This document shows, piece after piece, positions 1 to 26,435 of a stretch of DNA of 64,000 bases (positions within the stretch are counted from its first letter, which is position 1; each line of letters starts with the position of its first letter). The notes beneath the pieces were generated by a model. The model was not told the DNA's origin. It saw nothing but the letters and a program-made list of their open reading frames with translations, and did no database searches. The translations under genes and the position numbers were made by a program. The DNA lies in assembly GCA_009760855.2 (NCBI GenBank), contig WPIO01000028.1, positions 1,736,001 through 1,800,000 of the forward strand, in the 5' to 3' direction. This DNA comes from Cristatella mucedo. Lineage: Eukaryota; Bryozoa; Phylactolaemata; Cristatellidae.

Positions 1-810
1 CAACGTTGTGGCGCCTAGTCGAAATGCCGCCGCGCCTTGCGTAGCGGTAGCAGCCTGATCGCGAGAGCTGAGCTTCGGCGATAGTCTCAGCCGTAGCGGC
101 TTTGAGCGACGGCAGAGACTTAACGACGACGCGCCGCAGATGCGATGTTGCGACTGCTATAAGCGGGCAGACGATCGGCAGCCGGAGTGGCTCAGGACCG
201 GCGCAGACCGGACCGCTCGCTCCTTACCGTTTGCCTTGCCGGTCATGTCTACGGCCGTCGCAGCCTCTGTAGCTCGATCGCGGCGATTTCAGGCGCACGT
301 CAAGCCCAGTGACCAGCGTCGCTCCACGGTCGACCTACCCTTACTTCCATCCGGGGATGGGGAATCCCAGCTCGCCGCTAATTGAGCCCAGTCGCGACGG
401 GTCGGCTGCACCGGTTCTGAGTAGGTCGGGATTGTGCCCCTCCCCACGACAGCGGCCCTAGCCGACGCAATAGTGGGCGGTGCCGAGAGATTTGCTACCC
501 TACTCTCGATCCATACTTGGGCAACCGTGCTTTGGACAGCGACCTAACGGTGCAAGAAAGTGTGGCCGGTTTTAGCTAAAGAGTGGCTGAAAGTGCAGAG
601 CACGAGTTGAGTGCGCCATTGCATAACTTGGCTTACCGCCCTCCCTTTTTTGCTCAGCCTTTGCTGCTGTTGGTAAATACAAATTGTAGGCGGCTTTCTA
701 CATTTCTTTTTCGTTCCACTGAATAGGAAAAGTGAGTCTTTTTTAAATTTCTTTATAACGGCAACGAGTTGGGACGAGACATGCAGCTACAGATGCAAGC
801 AAGAAATGCT
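1..810. other. Unassigned intergenic sequence
   Basis: The first part is fairly GC- and CpG-rich and becomes more AT-rich after about 640. Short open frames exist (for example 140-385) but show no recognisable domain or repeat match within the window. It could be unique sequence or part of an element that extends off the left edge. Confidence 0.4.
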
Positions 811-1976
<1,166 letters not shown>

Positions 1977-2404
1977 CCGTCTACCGGTAGAGAACCGGGA
2001 GACGAGCGTCTGTGCGGATACAGAATGACACACGTGAATGAGACTGGTAAAGCTAGCTCCTCGAAGCGAGGGCAAACGTGTCGCAGAAGCTGCATCGAAT
2101 GCGTATAGACGATTGCTGAGCACAGCAACGATGAATGCGCGACCTACAACTCACTCCAAGCGTCTACACGCGGCTAACTGCTGTTGGTGAAACCATTGTC
2201 TAATACAAAATAAATATACTGCGCCTACCCACTTAAAATCGAATGCTTATAGGCCCACGAGTAACAAAAGAGAAGCTTCGAGCGACTATTAATTACTACC
2301 ATCGTTGCTAGAAAAGAGCCAGTGCAGATCTCCGAGAAGTGGTGTAACGTGGCAGTAGCAATATCTGTGACAGACAAGCATAGCTGCTGAGTTTTGCACC
2401 TACT
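1977..2404. other. Unassigned sequence
   Basis: This lies directly after the LTR-like end. If that repeat were the 5' LTR of an element, a primer-binding site would be expected here, but none was recognised. No gene is visible. Confidence 0.3.
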
Positions 2405-2610
2405 TCGTCTTTATTCAATTTGAGAAAGTTCGCTGCCATCCAAGTGCAAATGTCAGCAATGCATTTTGCAAGGGATTTAAGAGGTTTCGGCGAGATAGAA
2501 GGTGCGGAGATAGAAGCACAAGGACAGCCGTGTAATCTTCATACAAGTAAAAGTCTATATTGGCTTAGCGACTAGATCGGCAAAAGAAATAAATTGTAAA
2601 AAGAAGAGGA
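2405..2610 (-). mobile_element. LINE reverse-transcriptase relic (LINE-A-like)
   Basis: Read on the minus strand, this matches the RT segment just after the YADD box in LINE-A: the part encoding short-tail residues such as CIADIRxWM and FLKLNDDKT. It is close to the better preserved relics at 6552-6830 and 61950-62100. Many substitutions and frame breaks make it a dead fragment. Confidence 0.6.
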
Positions 2611-3079
2611 CTAAGTATTAATCCATGAGCTACTTTAAAAGTTCAGAATAACTGCCACCCGTTGATATTATTTCGATATTTCGTTGAAATAGTGGACGAG
2701 CGAAAGCCGAGAGTACAGCCGAGAGAGCTGTCGAAATTTCGCCCCAAGATATACTAATTCCTTGGAGCGAGAACAAGCGCAAAACGCAGTAGCGCGTTGC
2801 TGATGTCACTACGAGGTTGAGGTGCGGTATATGAGGGCTCCGTCTGCCGTACCGTGCGTACTGGTGTTACTCCGAGTGGGTAGAGCTGACTGACTTTAAA
2901 CAGAGGCACCTTAAATTCCACTTAGTCACATGGCACGGTGGTGATAGTGACGAGCAACATGTACATGCCTAGCAAGCAAATTGGGTACGGAGAACGTGTG
3001 AGTCCCGTAGGGATCATGGACAACGATTCGAGCAGTGTCACACCCACTTAAGGACCTCAGAAGTTCGGACTTAGGTAGA

Positions 3080-3656
3080 GTCTCTCAGATAGTTCCGTAT
3101 CTCTCGGCAGCATTTGATATAAGTTATTACCAAATTCTGTAACGCCTGTCACATCGCCTATGCATCACAGGAACTGTATGTCGATGGTTTCGGCATCATC
3201 TCAGTGGGATAGAGTAGAAGTCAATGAAAAACGATCAAGTGAGCCTTTGGTGCATAAGATGTCCCAGGGTCCCATTTTAGGTCCACTCCTTTTCACTGTT
3301 CATAATCTCACTCGTCTTTCTGTTAACGCAAAGAACAATATAGACTTCCATTTTTATGCAGACATAATTTATACTGGTGCTTTGATCCTTCCCTGCTTTC
3401 CTGCATCAAAAACTCTCAGCTTTCTTACAGCATACATAACTGGCTTTCGCTCATAGCAAGCAGCAAACGTTCTGACTCTGAAAGAGGACGAAACATCTAA
3501 TTACGGCAAACTAAGTGTTCCTTAAAAACTGGAAAACCTCGCTCTCCCGATGGTCTCTACCAGCATATCTTTGCAGCAAATGTAAAGCGCCTATAAAGAG
3601 ATTGAGTTCTCTGAGGGCGCTTTATCAAGTGCATTATTATTATTATTATTATTATA
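3080..3656 (+). mobile_element. LINE-B relic, RT fragment to 3' tail
   Basis: The start encodes a degraded LSAAFD block. An open frame at 3160-3456 then retains QGPILGPLLFTV and FHFYAD, the RT fingers/palm motifs, without the second Asp of YADD. After an internal deletion, the fragment joins the typical LINE-B 3' tail at about 3570-3656 (hairpin, then ATT repeats). It is non-functional. Confidence 0.75.
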
Positions 3657-3849
3657 TCTACAATAGACCCCCAGGAATCTCGGTGTTCTCTTCCAAAATG
3701 ACTATTAACAGATGAATACATCAGATCCCCAGTCAATGTTGCCTTTTTCACCAACGCGTCAGTGCAAAATGAGGACTGCTTGGGTTGCTTGAATTAGGAT
3801 AAAACAGCCAAGGTCGCTATTTGTGGGACTTCCTGCATGTTCAATAGTA

Positions 3850-4065
3850 CGCTTACAGTTTGAGCAGAGCAGCTGGTCTTATCTGTCGTAAACGTCTCAA
3901 CAGTCGCAGTGCCCCGCGAGTCTGCTCTGGCTGCCTATCGAGCAGCGTACCGACTAGGATTTTGTCGCTTTTCTATAGGTCTCTCTCTCCCTCTGCCTGC
4001 TCCAGCGGCGGTCAACCTATCTGATCAATTTCCCGTCAGGCTTTTGGCTGCACCACTTGCTCTTT
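3850..4065 (+). mobile_element. LINE C-terminal domain relic
   Basis: This is a degraded match to the L2/CR1-type C-terminal region: the QNSAARL block followed by the stretch normally reading LHWLPIEQRI. It is too decayed to assign firmly to one LINE family. Confidence 0.4.
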
Positions 4066-4391
4066 TGGCTGAAGTAAATTAATCATACCTCTAGATAACG
4101 TCAAATGCCCGGGCCTGCTCCATGCAGCCTGCTCAATCCCGTACACGTCGTGACTAGTGGCGAGTCATGTTTTTTTTATAGCGAAGCTGTGGACCTATCT
4201 TTGCCCTGTGTGCTTTGTTTGCCTATGCACGATTGAGTGACTTTTTTTTTTTTATAGCGGATGGTCCTACTAACCAGTCTCCTGTGCTTTTGCATGCTGA
4301 TCTTAGCATGATCGTTTTTGCTTTTCCATGATCGCCTAAGCATTATTCCTTGTTGTTCATTCACTATTGGTTAGTGCTTCACTAGCAGCGA

Positions 4392-4457
4392 GTTGTAAAG
4401 TGCCTGAGCAGAGATTAAGTTCTCTCAGGGCACTATGCAAGAGGCTTATTATTAACA
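4392..4457 (+). repeat. LINE-B-type 3' tail fragment
   Basis: The fragment contains a GTAAAGTGCC...GAGATTAAG...TTCTCTCAGGGCAC hairpin and then TTATTATT. This is the shared LINE-B/SINE-2 tail with no coding part. Confidence 0.75.
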
Positions 4458-4969
4458 TAATAAAAGTTTAACTGGTTAGCCAATGCTCGGTCCACTGTCT
4501 TTTTTAGAAATAGCTATAGGGAGATGAGCAGAAGTAGCTCAAGTTCTTCTGGTCTAGCGTTGACTTATATTACTTCTTAATTAGCCGCTAATCGAAGGCA
4601 TTTCATGATGATAGTGACAAAGCACGAGGCTAAGGGCATATTTAGGATGTTAGCTATGCAGGGCAGCAGCAAATCTACTCATCTCGGAAAGAGGACAGAC
4701 AGTAGGTATGGGGTATAGACGGCTGGCAGTCTTCTTTCATTGGCAGATGAACTTCCGAGATGAGGTTACTATTGGCAGCCTTTAAAGTGGACGTTGTGGT
4801 AATGCGAGGACTGATGGGTGGAGAGTACAGTTATACAGTTCGTTGGGGATGGACTGCCTGATCTCACGCATCTTGTCGACAAAAAACTAGAACAACGATC
4901 TGCTAGATCACCGCAAGAATTGCTATGTAAGGTGCTACCTGAGAGCGATTAAGATGGTCAACATCAGCA

Positions 4970-5610
4970 TTTTTTTATCTTAAAAAGCTGCAATGGCTCC
5001 CGGTTGACCAGCCAATGAAGAGTAAAATATTTCTCTGACTCACAAGGCCTGCCATGAATGGATTTGATACTCTGCTATCTGAACTGTTGCACCAGTTTAA
5101 TAATAATAATAATGCACTTGATAAAGCGCCCTCAGAGAACTCAATCTCTTTCTAGGCGCTTTACATTTGCTGCAAAGGGAAATGCAATTGAATGGTGAGT
5201 AATATCATGCTTGATAAACAACATGAAGAACATGGTTAGGGGTGACATGCACAAGGTCAGCATGCAAATGTGGTTAGTGGTAGCATGCAGTTTCAGCCAG
5301 CTCGTGCCCTCTGATCCTAAGGAAAAATTAGCGATACTGTCTTATTCTTTTACTTTACAATGGTTGGCAACATGCTTTTGCTCTGAGGGTTCTTCGATAG
5401 ATCCTAGAACTTCCACAATTCTTACCAAACAATATCTCTTCTGCTGCCGACTCTGGCAGATCCCCGAAGCGATCTCACACTGCTAAATCCAAGCTACTCA
5501 CATACTCGATTTCACTCTCCCTGTTGACTGAGAAAGTCTGTTGGCAGGCTGCCTAGGCTTGGAGTGAGCTACAGAAAACGTTACAACGAAACACCACTTA
5601 GTCTTTGTGG
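4970..5610 (+). mobile_element. LINE-A C-terminal relic, split by a nested insertion
   Basis: The left part (about 4980-5098) matches the LINE-A region encoding LQWLPVDQ through LLHQF. The right part (from 5288) continues with the segment after LHQFQP and the LINE-A 3' UTR block around 5540-5625 (CACTTAGTCTTTGTGGAGTT). The two halves are separated by a minus-strand LINE-B tail at 5099-5287. It is heavily decayed. Confidence 0.7.
5099..5287 (-). mobile_element. LINE-B 3' end nested in LINE-A
   Basis: Read on the minus strand, this is about 190 bp of LINE-B 3' UTR ending in the hairpin and an (ATT)n tract. It is flanked by CAGTTT at 5093-5098 and 5288-5293, a 6-bp target-site duplication. The host LINE-A reads through in order on both sides. 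Confidence 0.85.
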
Positions 5611-5777
5611 AGTTGCACATACACAATTTTCAAAATATAAATTTAGCCAGCATCTGCCTGAGCAAAGCCTAAAGTTGTACTAATTCGTGATCAAGGCCTG
5701 TGGGCCATTAGGCATATAGCCACGGCACAAGTCATATCATATCTTACACGACTCGGCTGGGAATCACACACGGCATT

Positions 5778-5875
5778 AATAATATTATTATTAATAATAA
5801 TACCACTGGCATTTTTAAGAACGCCCACAGAGAAGGAAATCTCTTTCTAAGCACTTTAAATATTCGGCAAAGCAA
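5778..5875 (-). repeat. LINE-B-type 3' tail fragment
   Basis: AT-rich TAATAATAATA is followed by a degenerate copy of the inverted tail (CACAGAGAAGGAAATCTC...). It carries no coding sequence. Confidence 0.65.
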
Positions 5876-6551
5876 GCATATCAATTGACATGCAGTGTCA
5901 ACAAGCATAAGCTCGCCAATGACAATTTATACGGATCCAGCTAATGCTGGGAGCTTCATTTTAAATATCAAGACGGATGTCGTGACGTCAGTAGAGAGTG
6001 ACTTCCATGCCTTTGTATCAATGTACTAAGTGCATGTTCTACGAAGGATTTGATGCTGCTTAGAGGCAAAGCTTACATATTTGAGTCAGAGATGTTAATT
6101 CGATGGCTAGCCTTATTTGAAGTAGGCCCTGTACTTGGGATAGGTAGGCTGGAGAATGAAAAAAGAAAACTAAAGAGTGGTGACAAAACCTTTAAGTCGA
6201 CACGGTGCTTGACAGGGATTCAGTGAGAAGTGGTGTAATAAGGCAATTGTTACGTTCTCGACATACAGGCATAGCTGCAGAGTTCTGCACTAAATTTAAC
6301 TGTCTTACTGCATAGGCCACAAGACCAGAAAGTGGTGAGCTACAGAAATCGAAACTAGACGTCACAATGCAAAAAATCAGATTGGATCTGGTATTCCTAC
6401 TTCAGCAGGCCCAAACTTTTGCAATGCAACATATCTGTAAGTAGGGACTTGTGCTGATTTAGTCGTCTACCAAAAAGGTCACTTTGGAACAGAATGCCGA
6501 GATTTTGTGATGTTCCTACAGGAGATTTGCTGGCTAAGCACATTTTGAAGA

Positions 6552-6830
6552 TTAAGCTTCCAATTGCTGTGTAGCACTAGGTTTGCCTATTACTAGCAAG
6601 TGTTTATCATCATTAAATTTGAGAACGTTTGTTAACATCCAAATGCGAATGTCGGCAATACATGTTGCAAGAAAGTTAATGGAATTATGACACACTGGAA
6701 GGTAAAGAGCGATCAAAGCACATCTACAACTGTGTATCATCTGCGTATAAATGATGAAAGCTTAGGTTAGGCTTGGCGTTTACATCGGCATGAGGGTGTA
6801 CATAAATTGTGAATATAAGTGGCTAGTACT
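6552..6830 (-). mobile_element. LINE-A reverse-transcriptase relic
   Basis: The open frame at 6552-6740 (minus) retains the post-YADD block: CIADIRIWM, then LKFNDDKHLLVIG, aligned with SWMSENFLKLNDDKTELLLIG in the copy at 61722-62840. Upstream sequence to about 6830 continues into a degraded YADD region. The fragment has no endonuclease or tail. Confidence 0.8.
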
Positions 6831-7469
6831 TGGTGATCTAAAGTATCAAACGCTGCTAAAGGATCCTGCAAAATAGGCACATATACTCTACCTATATGTG
6901 CTTACATGAGAAAGTTGTTATAAACTTACAGCTGTCCTGACTCAAAATAACCTCTAAAAATCTGAGTGGGACTTACTTCCTGAGTTTAAAGGTGAGGTTC
7001 TCTAAGACATAAACAAAATTGTGCTTGGTCAAAAGGATATTTTTATTTAAAACTAGATTCTGAAGTTCTCTAGGGCAAAGGATAATGCATCAACAAGGAT
7101 ACGAAACCCGGACAACTCGAGGTGTCAAGAGCAGGCAACACAGCAGGGTGCCGTGTGATCGAATGAACCAGTACCAAGCTGAAGATTGAGGCAGGAACTA
7201 TAAGGCACCCGTCATTCAATCAGGGTGTGCTGCCCTACCCTATCCTTGCCCAACACCAACGTTGAGAACCATTTCCAGGTACTACAAAAAGAGAAGTCAC
7301 AACCATGTGCAAACAGGCAAATAGAAATACTTTCCATCCAGTCCAGTGTAAAATCCTTCAGCAAGAGAAAATTATATCATAGAGGCAGCAGCCATAAGCA
7401 TCAGTACGAGGAGTAGCATACTCCAACTATAGCTGAACAACCCACCGGCCATGTATATGAACAGCTAAA

Positions 7470-7903
7470 TACCGTTTTTTTAACGCGTATAAGCCCCCCA
7501 ATGTATGGGCTCCCCAAATTTTTGAACCAATTTGTTGGTTAAAATATTTGTATTCAATAACTGAATGAGCTGAATAAGATCAAGACTCACAATAATCAAT
7601 CAAGTCACTATCACTATCCTACCATCACCATCCTCTTCGTTCATATCACAGGCTTGAAATTTGGTAGATACTATGTTATCATCATTGTCACCACTCTCTT
7701 AATAGACTTTGTCATCTCTGGTCCATCCATTGCATTTGATATGCCATATATGCATTCAAATACCGTACATGTATACATAGCAGGTCTGGTGCTTAGTTCA
7801 ATATTAAAGCAAAACAAGTAAGCTCCCATGTATAACCCCTTCTCCATTATCTGACTCCAAATATTGAGGAAAAGGGGGAGCTTATACATGGTTAAATATG
7901 GTA
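7470..7903. mobile_element. MITE with about 28-bp inverted ends and TA flanks
   Basis: The left end (TACCGTTTTTTTAACGCG...) and the reverse complement of the right end (TACCATATTTAACCATG...) match imperfectly for about 28 bp, including the GTATAAGC core. Both ends are bordered by TA, as in Tc1/mariner-type insertions. No transposase frame exists inside, so it would be a non-autonomous element. The superfamily is inferred only from the TA flank. Confidence 0.6.
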
Positions 7904-9772
7904 CTCCAAAGAGAAATCGTCACAAAAGATAGACAGAGAATGTATGTCATTCTATCATCGAGAATCAAACATATGGCCTCCGAAACCAGATGTGGTAGTC
8001 ATACTGCAGGTGGCTTAAGCATCTTCCGAATCATTTCCTTAGATAATAAAATGCAAAAACGCTTGGCATAACCAGCATAACCATAAGACATTGTAGAAAA
8101 GTACAAACGTGCAGACCAAAGAGGCAGCAACGGCAAGAAGGAATCCTTAAACGACCTAGTAAATCAGCCCGGTTTCTAAAAATATTTCTATGAAATTGCA
8201 TCGCATGCAAAAAAATAATACTGTAAGCTCATCGGGTGACAATTCCTAAAAAAGCAGGATTTAGGGCGATTGCACGTGCGCTCACTCGTTGGAGATGCTT
8301 AAAAACAACATGACATGCCGTTATGATGCCTTGGGGTCGATACAATACATATCTCCTGTGAATATGACCTAAATGATGGCACTTCCTCGTCGGATGACTG
8401 GTTGTGGTTTTGTCAGTATTGGTTAGCATGACACAGTTGCTTAGACAGCATCACTTAGCTTTATGAGCTTCAAGTCAGTCACAAAGGCTAATTTTCACAC
8501 TCGTATTTGCTAGCCATGCGACCAGGCTCAACTAAAGACTGCTGTATGTAATGGGACAACATATAGTAGGGACAGTTCACATCAAGCCTTTGGCTAATGC
8601 ATCGCTCAGAGGTTATCAAGCAGTACCAATACACACCATGTGAAACATGAAAATCAAAAGCATAATAGAGCCTGGAAGGCAATTCACACAGCACTTCCTT
8701 GGATACATCAAGAGCAGCAAGCAGCTTGCTCTGCGGTTCCCACCAATACCGTTACAACGACGTCACTCTCAATAAAGGTCCATAGATATGGGATGTTAAT
8801 GCTGATGCATGCAATTTTTTAACAAGCTTTTGGCTTGCTTGTGGGTCATTTCCTAGCATTGAATGAGTGAGCACTACTTGTAGAAGCCACGATGTCCAGG
8901 TGAACGGTGTCCTGTTGTTTTATATGGTGCACTAAAAACCTAAGCAGCATTTGATGCGCACTCGGTAGTCGATAGCTTTCCTAGCCAAAAGCCGGGAGAA
9001 ATTTGGTGGGCAGATGAGGATGTAAGCAGCATAGCAGTAGCATTGCAGGGTGATTGAAAAGAACTTAACAAATTTGGAAACAGAAAAAATAGCATCGCTG
9101 CACATTAATTGTATAAGTGGTTCCACACCCTAGATTCTGTAGAAAAAAAGTTGGTTCCCTAAGATCATTAAACAACAGAAAGGGTCAGCTAACTCATTGT
9201 GGTGGGTGCTACCAGCAGGTTGGAATTATTGTGGCCATTCAGCTAGCACGAGCTGTGGAAAGGTGGACTTTTTAGGTGAGACTAACAACTTTTTAATGGC
9301 ACGATGTTCGTCCAAAACTCACAGCAGATCCTTGAGTTAAGCAAGTGGAGGAGCACTGGCCAGCCGGCCACATACCCTGTATACTAACTCAAGTTTTACA
9401 GAGAGGATTTTGGAAGCCCGGCTAGAACAGATTCATAGAAGCTCAAGAACACAAGGGTTACATCGGTCTCCGGTGAGCCGTCCAATAATTATAGAGGTGC
9501 CACTATCCAGGCGGTCTTTTGAATATATTTTCTGAAAGACAGGTGATACTTTAATAGGGCATCCAGGCAGTTAGCACTAATTAAACGATGGTCTAATGCA
9601 CCTCGGTATTACAGCACCAAGTTCCTTGATTCTGGCTACATGTTTAACATTGACTATGAGCGGTCCGTTTTACCACCATTTAGTAAGGGTAATTAGCGAA
9701 TGTCAAGAACCTAACAAATGTAAAATCCGACTTCAGTTTATCAACCGTAGCTGCCACCATCTCTAAGGCTTT
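7904..9772. other. Unassigned intergenic sequence
   Basis: Only short, unconvincing open frames on both strands. No LINE motifs, tRNA-like boxes or tandem repeats were recognised. Confidence 0.35.
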
Positions 9773-9848
9773 GAATAATAAGTAATAATAATAAAACATT
9801 TGTATATCACCCTCAGAGAACTTAATCTCTTTTTAGGCACTTTACAGA
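9773..9848 (-). repeat. LINE-B-type 3' tail fragment
   Basis: AATAAT repeats are followed by the inverted tail hairpin (CCCTCAGAGAACTTAATCTC...). No coding part is attached. Confidence 0.75.
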
Positions 9849-10553
9849 TGAGTACTGCTGCATGAACTTTCCATTTTGTGCTATCCAATATAAAGACGAA
9901 TATGCATAAAGAAGGACTCGTCACTTTTGACCACTCCAGCCATATAAGAGGCCATCTGTTAACCTTCATTTATACAGGCATCAGTCCAGCCAGATCAGTA
10001 GATAAGATTGAATAGATTACAATGCAACTGCAGTCCCTAACACTTAAACCAAGCGAGTTCTTGCATACTAATACGATCGATGAGCTCTATAGAAAGCACT
10101 GTAAATTTAATGCAATTCAACCAAAAAGTCCAATACGATCGGTTTTCATATTTCAAACTAACTATTATTGATCATGTTGGAAACGATGCACATTTGAGGC
10201 TCGTCTAAACCAAGTCCCTAAAACACCAGTAGACAAAAGCATACCGACTTCGAGCTCCAAACTGACTTTTCACAAATAATGGAAATCACCCAAGTTGAAC
10301 CCTGAACATGTCCCGTATGGCTTTAGGCTCACAAATTATCTTTGCTTATTGCTAAAACAGGCCTCGTCCACGGGCACAGTCATCATATATTTCAGCCCCA
10401 ATTATTATGGGTTACGACTTTGACTCGTGTAACAGGACAATGGGTTAGAAGAAGCAGGTATGATTTAGTTCATGACCACTGCTTTTACGATGACATCGGA
10501 GAAAAATGGAATTCGGACAGTTAGCAGAAAAAGATTAGCTGATTTAACAGCTT

Positions 10554-10665
10554 CATTTATATAGCAGCAGAACCGATTTAATGGCTATCACCACCACTTT
10601 CAGTGGGCAATAAAGGATCCCCCATTACAGGACTCAAACCCCTGACCCAAGTCTTGAAGAGCAAA
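10554..10665 (-). mobile_element. SINE-1 relic (tRNA-derived)
   Basis: On the minus strand, the body of SINE-1 is recognisable: the segment with CCACTTTCAGTGG read on the plus strand, and a decayed B-box region around 10620-10635. The A-box end is eroded. Confidence 0.65.
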
Positions 10666-11059
10666 AACCCAGGAGTATCTAGCCCCAACAGCATTTTATT
10701 GAAAATGCACTCGTCAGTTTAACATGCTTAGATTGCATCGCATTAGAGACAACCCGATGGCAACTAGAAAGGCCCAAGGCTCGACCGACTTCGACTTAAC
10801 TGGGCTTCATGTGACTTCACATGGGGCATAGCGATAAATATATACCAAAACTGAGATGTTTTTTTTTTATTTCCTTATGATTTCCTTTTCCTCTGACTTT
10901 AGCTAGTGTCTTTAAATATCAAGCACACGATTGCGATGGCAATGGCAGCAACAGCAAGATACCAGTATATCTTGATGGGATGCCAGATGTTGACTTATAT
11001 TCAAAATTATAGCATGCAGTGACTGCAGCCACGTACACACGTAATAAGTTTTTAATAAG

Positions 11060-11186
11060 CACATCATTTGGTGGGTCTTTGTGATTCGTCCTTCATTGCT
11101 AGCACCGGCTTACACTATGCCTGCTGCTTGCGGATGTTACCACCAAACATTTGGTCACGCTTTCTATGCAGCATCTGTAAAGTACC

Positions 11187-11270
<84 letters not shown>

Positions 11271-11330
11271 CATTTTTCCGAGGGCACAGAACAAATATAT
11301 TATTACTACTACTAATGATATTTAATATTG
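11060..11330 (+). mobile_element. LINE-B 3' end carrying an internal GA expansion
   Basis: The stretch starts with the LINE-B stop/3' UTR block (GGTGGGTCTTTGTGATTCGTCC). It continues through the UTR to GTAAAGTACCTAGA, where the hairpin should read GAGATTGAGTTCTCTGAGGGC. An AG run replaces this stem before GAGGGCACAG and TTATTACTACT resume. Confidence 0.8.
11188..11268. repeat. (AG)n microsatellite, about 81 bp
   Basis: A perfect AG run exactly at the CCTAGAGAGAGATT stem of a LINE-B tail, so it probably grew from that short purine stretch. Confidence 0.95.
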
Positions 11331-11876
11331 TTAATGTATTATGTTAATATTTAATAATATTAACAGTGTTTTACTTCACCGTTACTAGAACCATAGAGGA
11401 GACAGTTGTGAACATGTTGTCTAGATCAGACGTGTGCAAGGAATAGGAAATTAATCAGAAAATTCTTTGTTACAGGTGGCATACTTTAAGCCTCGAGTCT
11501 CTTGTATGTTGGCTTCGGAGCTGGCTGTGATGCTGCGAGCAGATAATAATAAAAACCCAGCACCTAGCATCCACAATGCCACACCATAATGCACACAATC
11601 TTGCTAAGACAGAAAGACTTTCCCTGCAATGGCCAATTATAGAAAAACATAAATTTGTAATCACTCTTGTAAACACAGAGGAGTCAGTCGCACGTCCTGA
11701 ATATGTTTACAACTGTCGAGTCCTTTGAGCCCTTTAACACTATACACACTCGACTGCAAGTTATACACATATCCCAACAGCCTGTATCCTAAGTTATTGC
11801 CAAATTTCAGGACGAGCTACATTCAGCTACCATCAATTCACGTACTGCACCTATTCTGGACTTGATGCTGAGTGGT

Positions 11877-11937
11877 TAATAATAATGCACTTGATAAAGC
11901 GCCCTCAGAGAACTCAATCTCTTTCTAGGCGCTTCAG
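11877..11937 (-). repeat. LINE-B-type 3' tail fragment
   Basis: AATAATAATGCAC is followed by the inverted hairpin ending in TCTAGGCGCTT. The fragment is well conserved and has no coding part. Confidence 0.8.
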
Positions 11938-12713
11938 CGCAAGAGGTCTGCCTCTTATACTTGGCCATAATCAACAGCATATTAGAAGATGTTCCATCTT
12001 TGCAAGCCTCAGGTTTGATGCAGCTTGGCAATAGAGACTAAACTTCACAAAATGACCAAATAAGAAAGCAAATAGAGCTTTCTAAGGTGCAGTCCAGCTG
12101 CTGCCTAAGTCAACCTGCGTGAGCATTGTGCACAGCCGGTGGAATGCACGGTGGAATGCTTTGTACAGTGATAACGGTACTGATCGCCTGATACTAAAAC
12201 ATGACCATCTCAAGTTCCGGAAATCATGAGTAGAGCATGTCATGTTGGCTCTTGGTTAAGCAGTCGGTGCTGGGCTTTCGTTGTAGACACCCTCTTGTAT
12301 GACAGGTGTGACACCAGGAAGCACAAACCTTGCTGTGCATCTCAAGGCAATATGAATTAAGGCCCTCTGCAGACATATGCTGACGGCATAATATGCTGCC
12401 ATTACTAGAAAGTACTATCTGCCATGACACACACCACGCCCACTCCAAGTTTTCCATACATCTTCACACAAGTAGTCAACTTCGACGGCACTGACCGAAG
12501 CACCACTTTGGGCTCAGCCCCTCCTTACCACAAATTTACTGAGTTTAAATAAGGCTTCTTCCGAAATCTGGGTTTCACATAGTGACAAAGACACTGCCTC
12601 TGGTGGAGATGCCATGCACTCTATAGCTATTCAGTTTGATCCGCGTGCAGTAGCAGCATTTTTAGGCAGATACGGGCAAATAGGTCAATTTAAAAGCCAG
12701 CAGTGCTGCTATG

Positions 12714-25960
<13,247 letters not shown>

Positions 25961-26435
25961 TATTCTATCAGCAGTGAATGGACGACAACTTACGATGGCG
26001 CTAACAGCTTGACCGAATGAACTGCTAGTCGGGTCTGAGTATGGCCGATATTTTATCGGAAGGAAGATGAACAGCCGATATAGTCGACGAGTTTTAGCGG
26101 TCTATATCTCACACTGCGCTGTGACAACGTAAATTTCGAGTGCTTCTTTCGTTTTTTGGAGGCGAACTCCGTTACATACTCGGTTTTACGAATCGGCTAA
26201 AATTGCAAGCCTTTTCGGAACGCCGTGGGTGCAAGTATGTACTCAGTAGTACGATAAGCCAAGGTCAAGGACCTGAGCGGAGGGGAAGTATATCTATGGG
26301 AGAGATGGCCACGAGTCAAGGCAAGAAACATGCCATTGCTTGATTCGCTGTAGAAGTGCTTTCGTATGTCCGCTTGTAGCCGGGTGATTGCCAGCTGAGC
26401 GGTTGCGTCGCGTTTTAAAGTCAGTCTGCCCAGTG
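25961..26435. promoter_or_regulatory. Divergent promoter region between PEF1 and YIF1
   Basis: The two start codons face away from each other with 475 bp between them. The stretch is free of recognisable LINE or SINE sequence, unlike nearly all other non-coding DNA here. No TATA box could be assigned with confidence. Transcription starts and 5' UTR introns cannot be placed from sequence alone. Confidence 0.6.
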
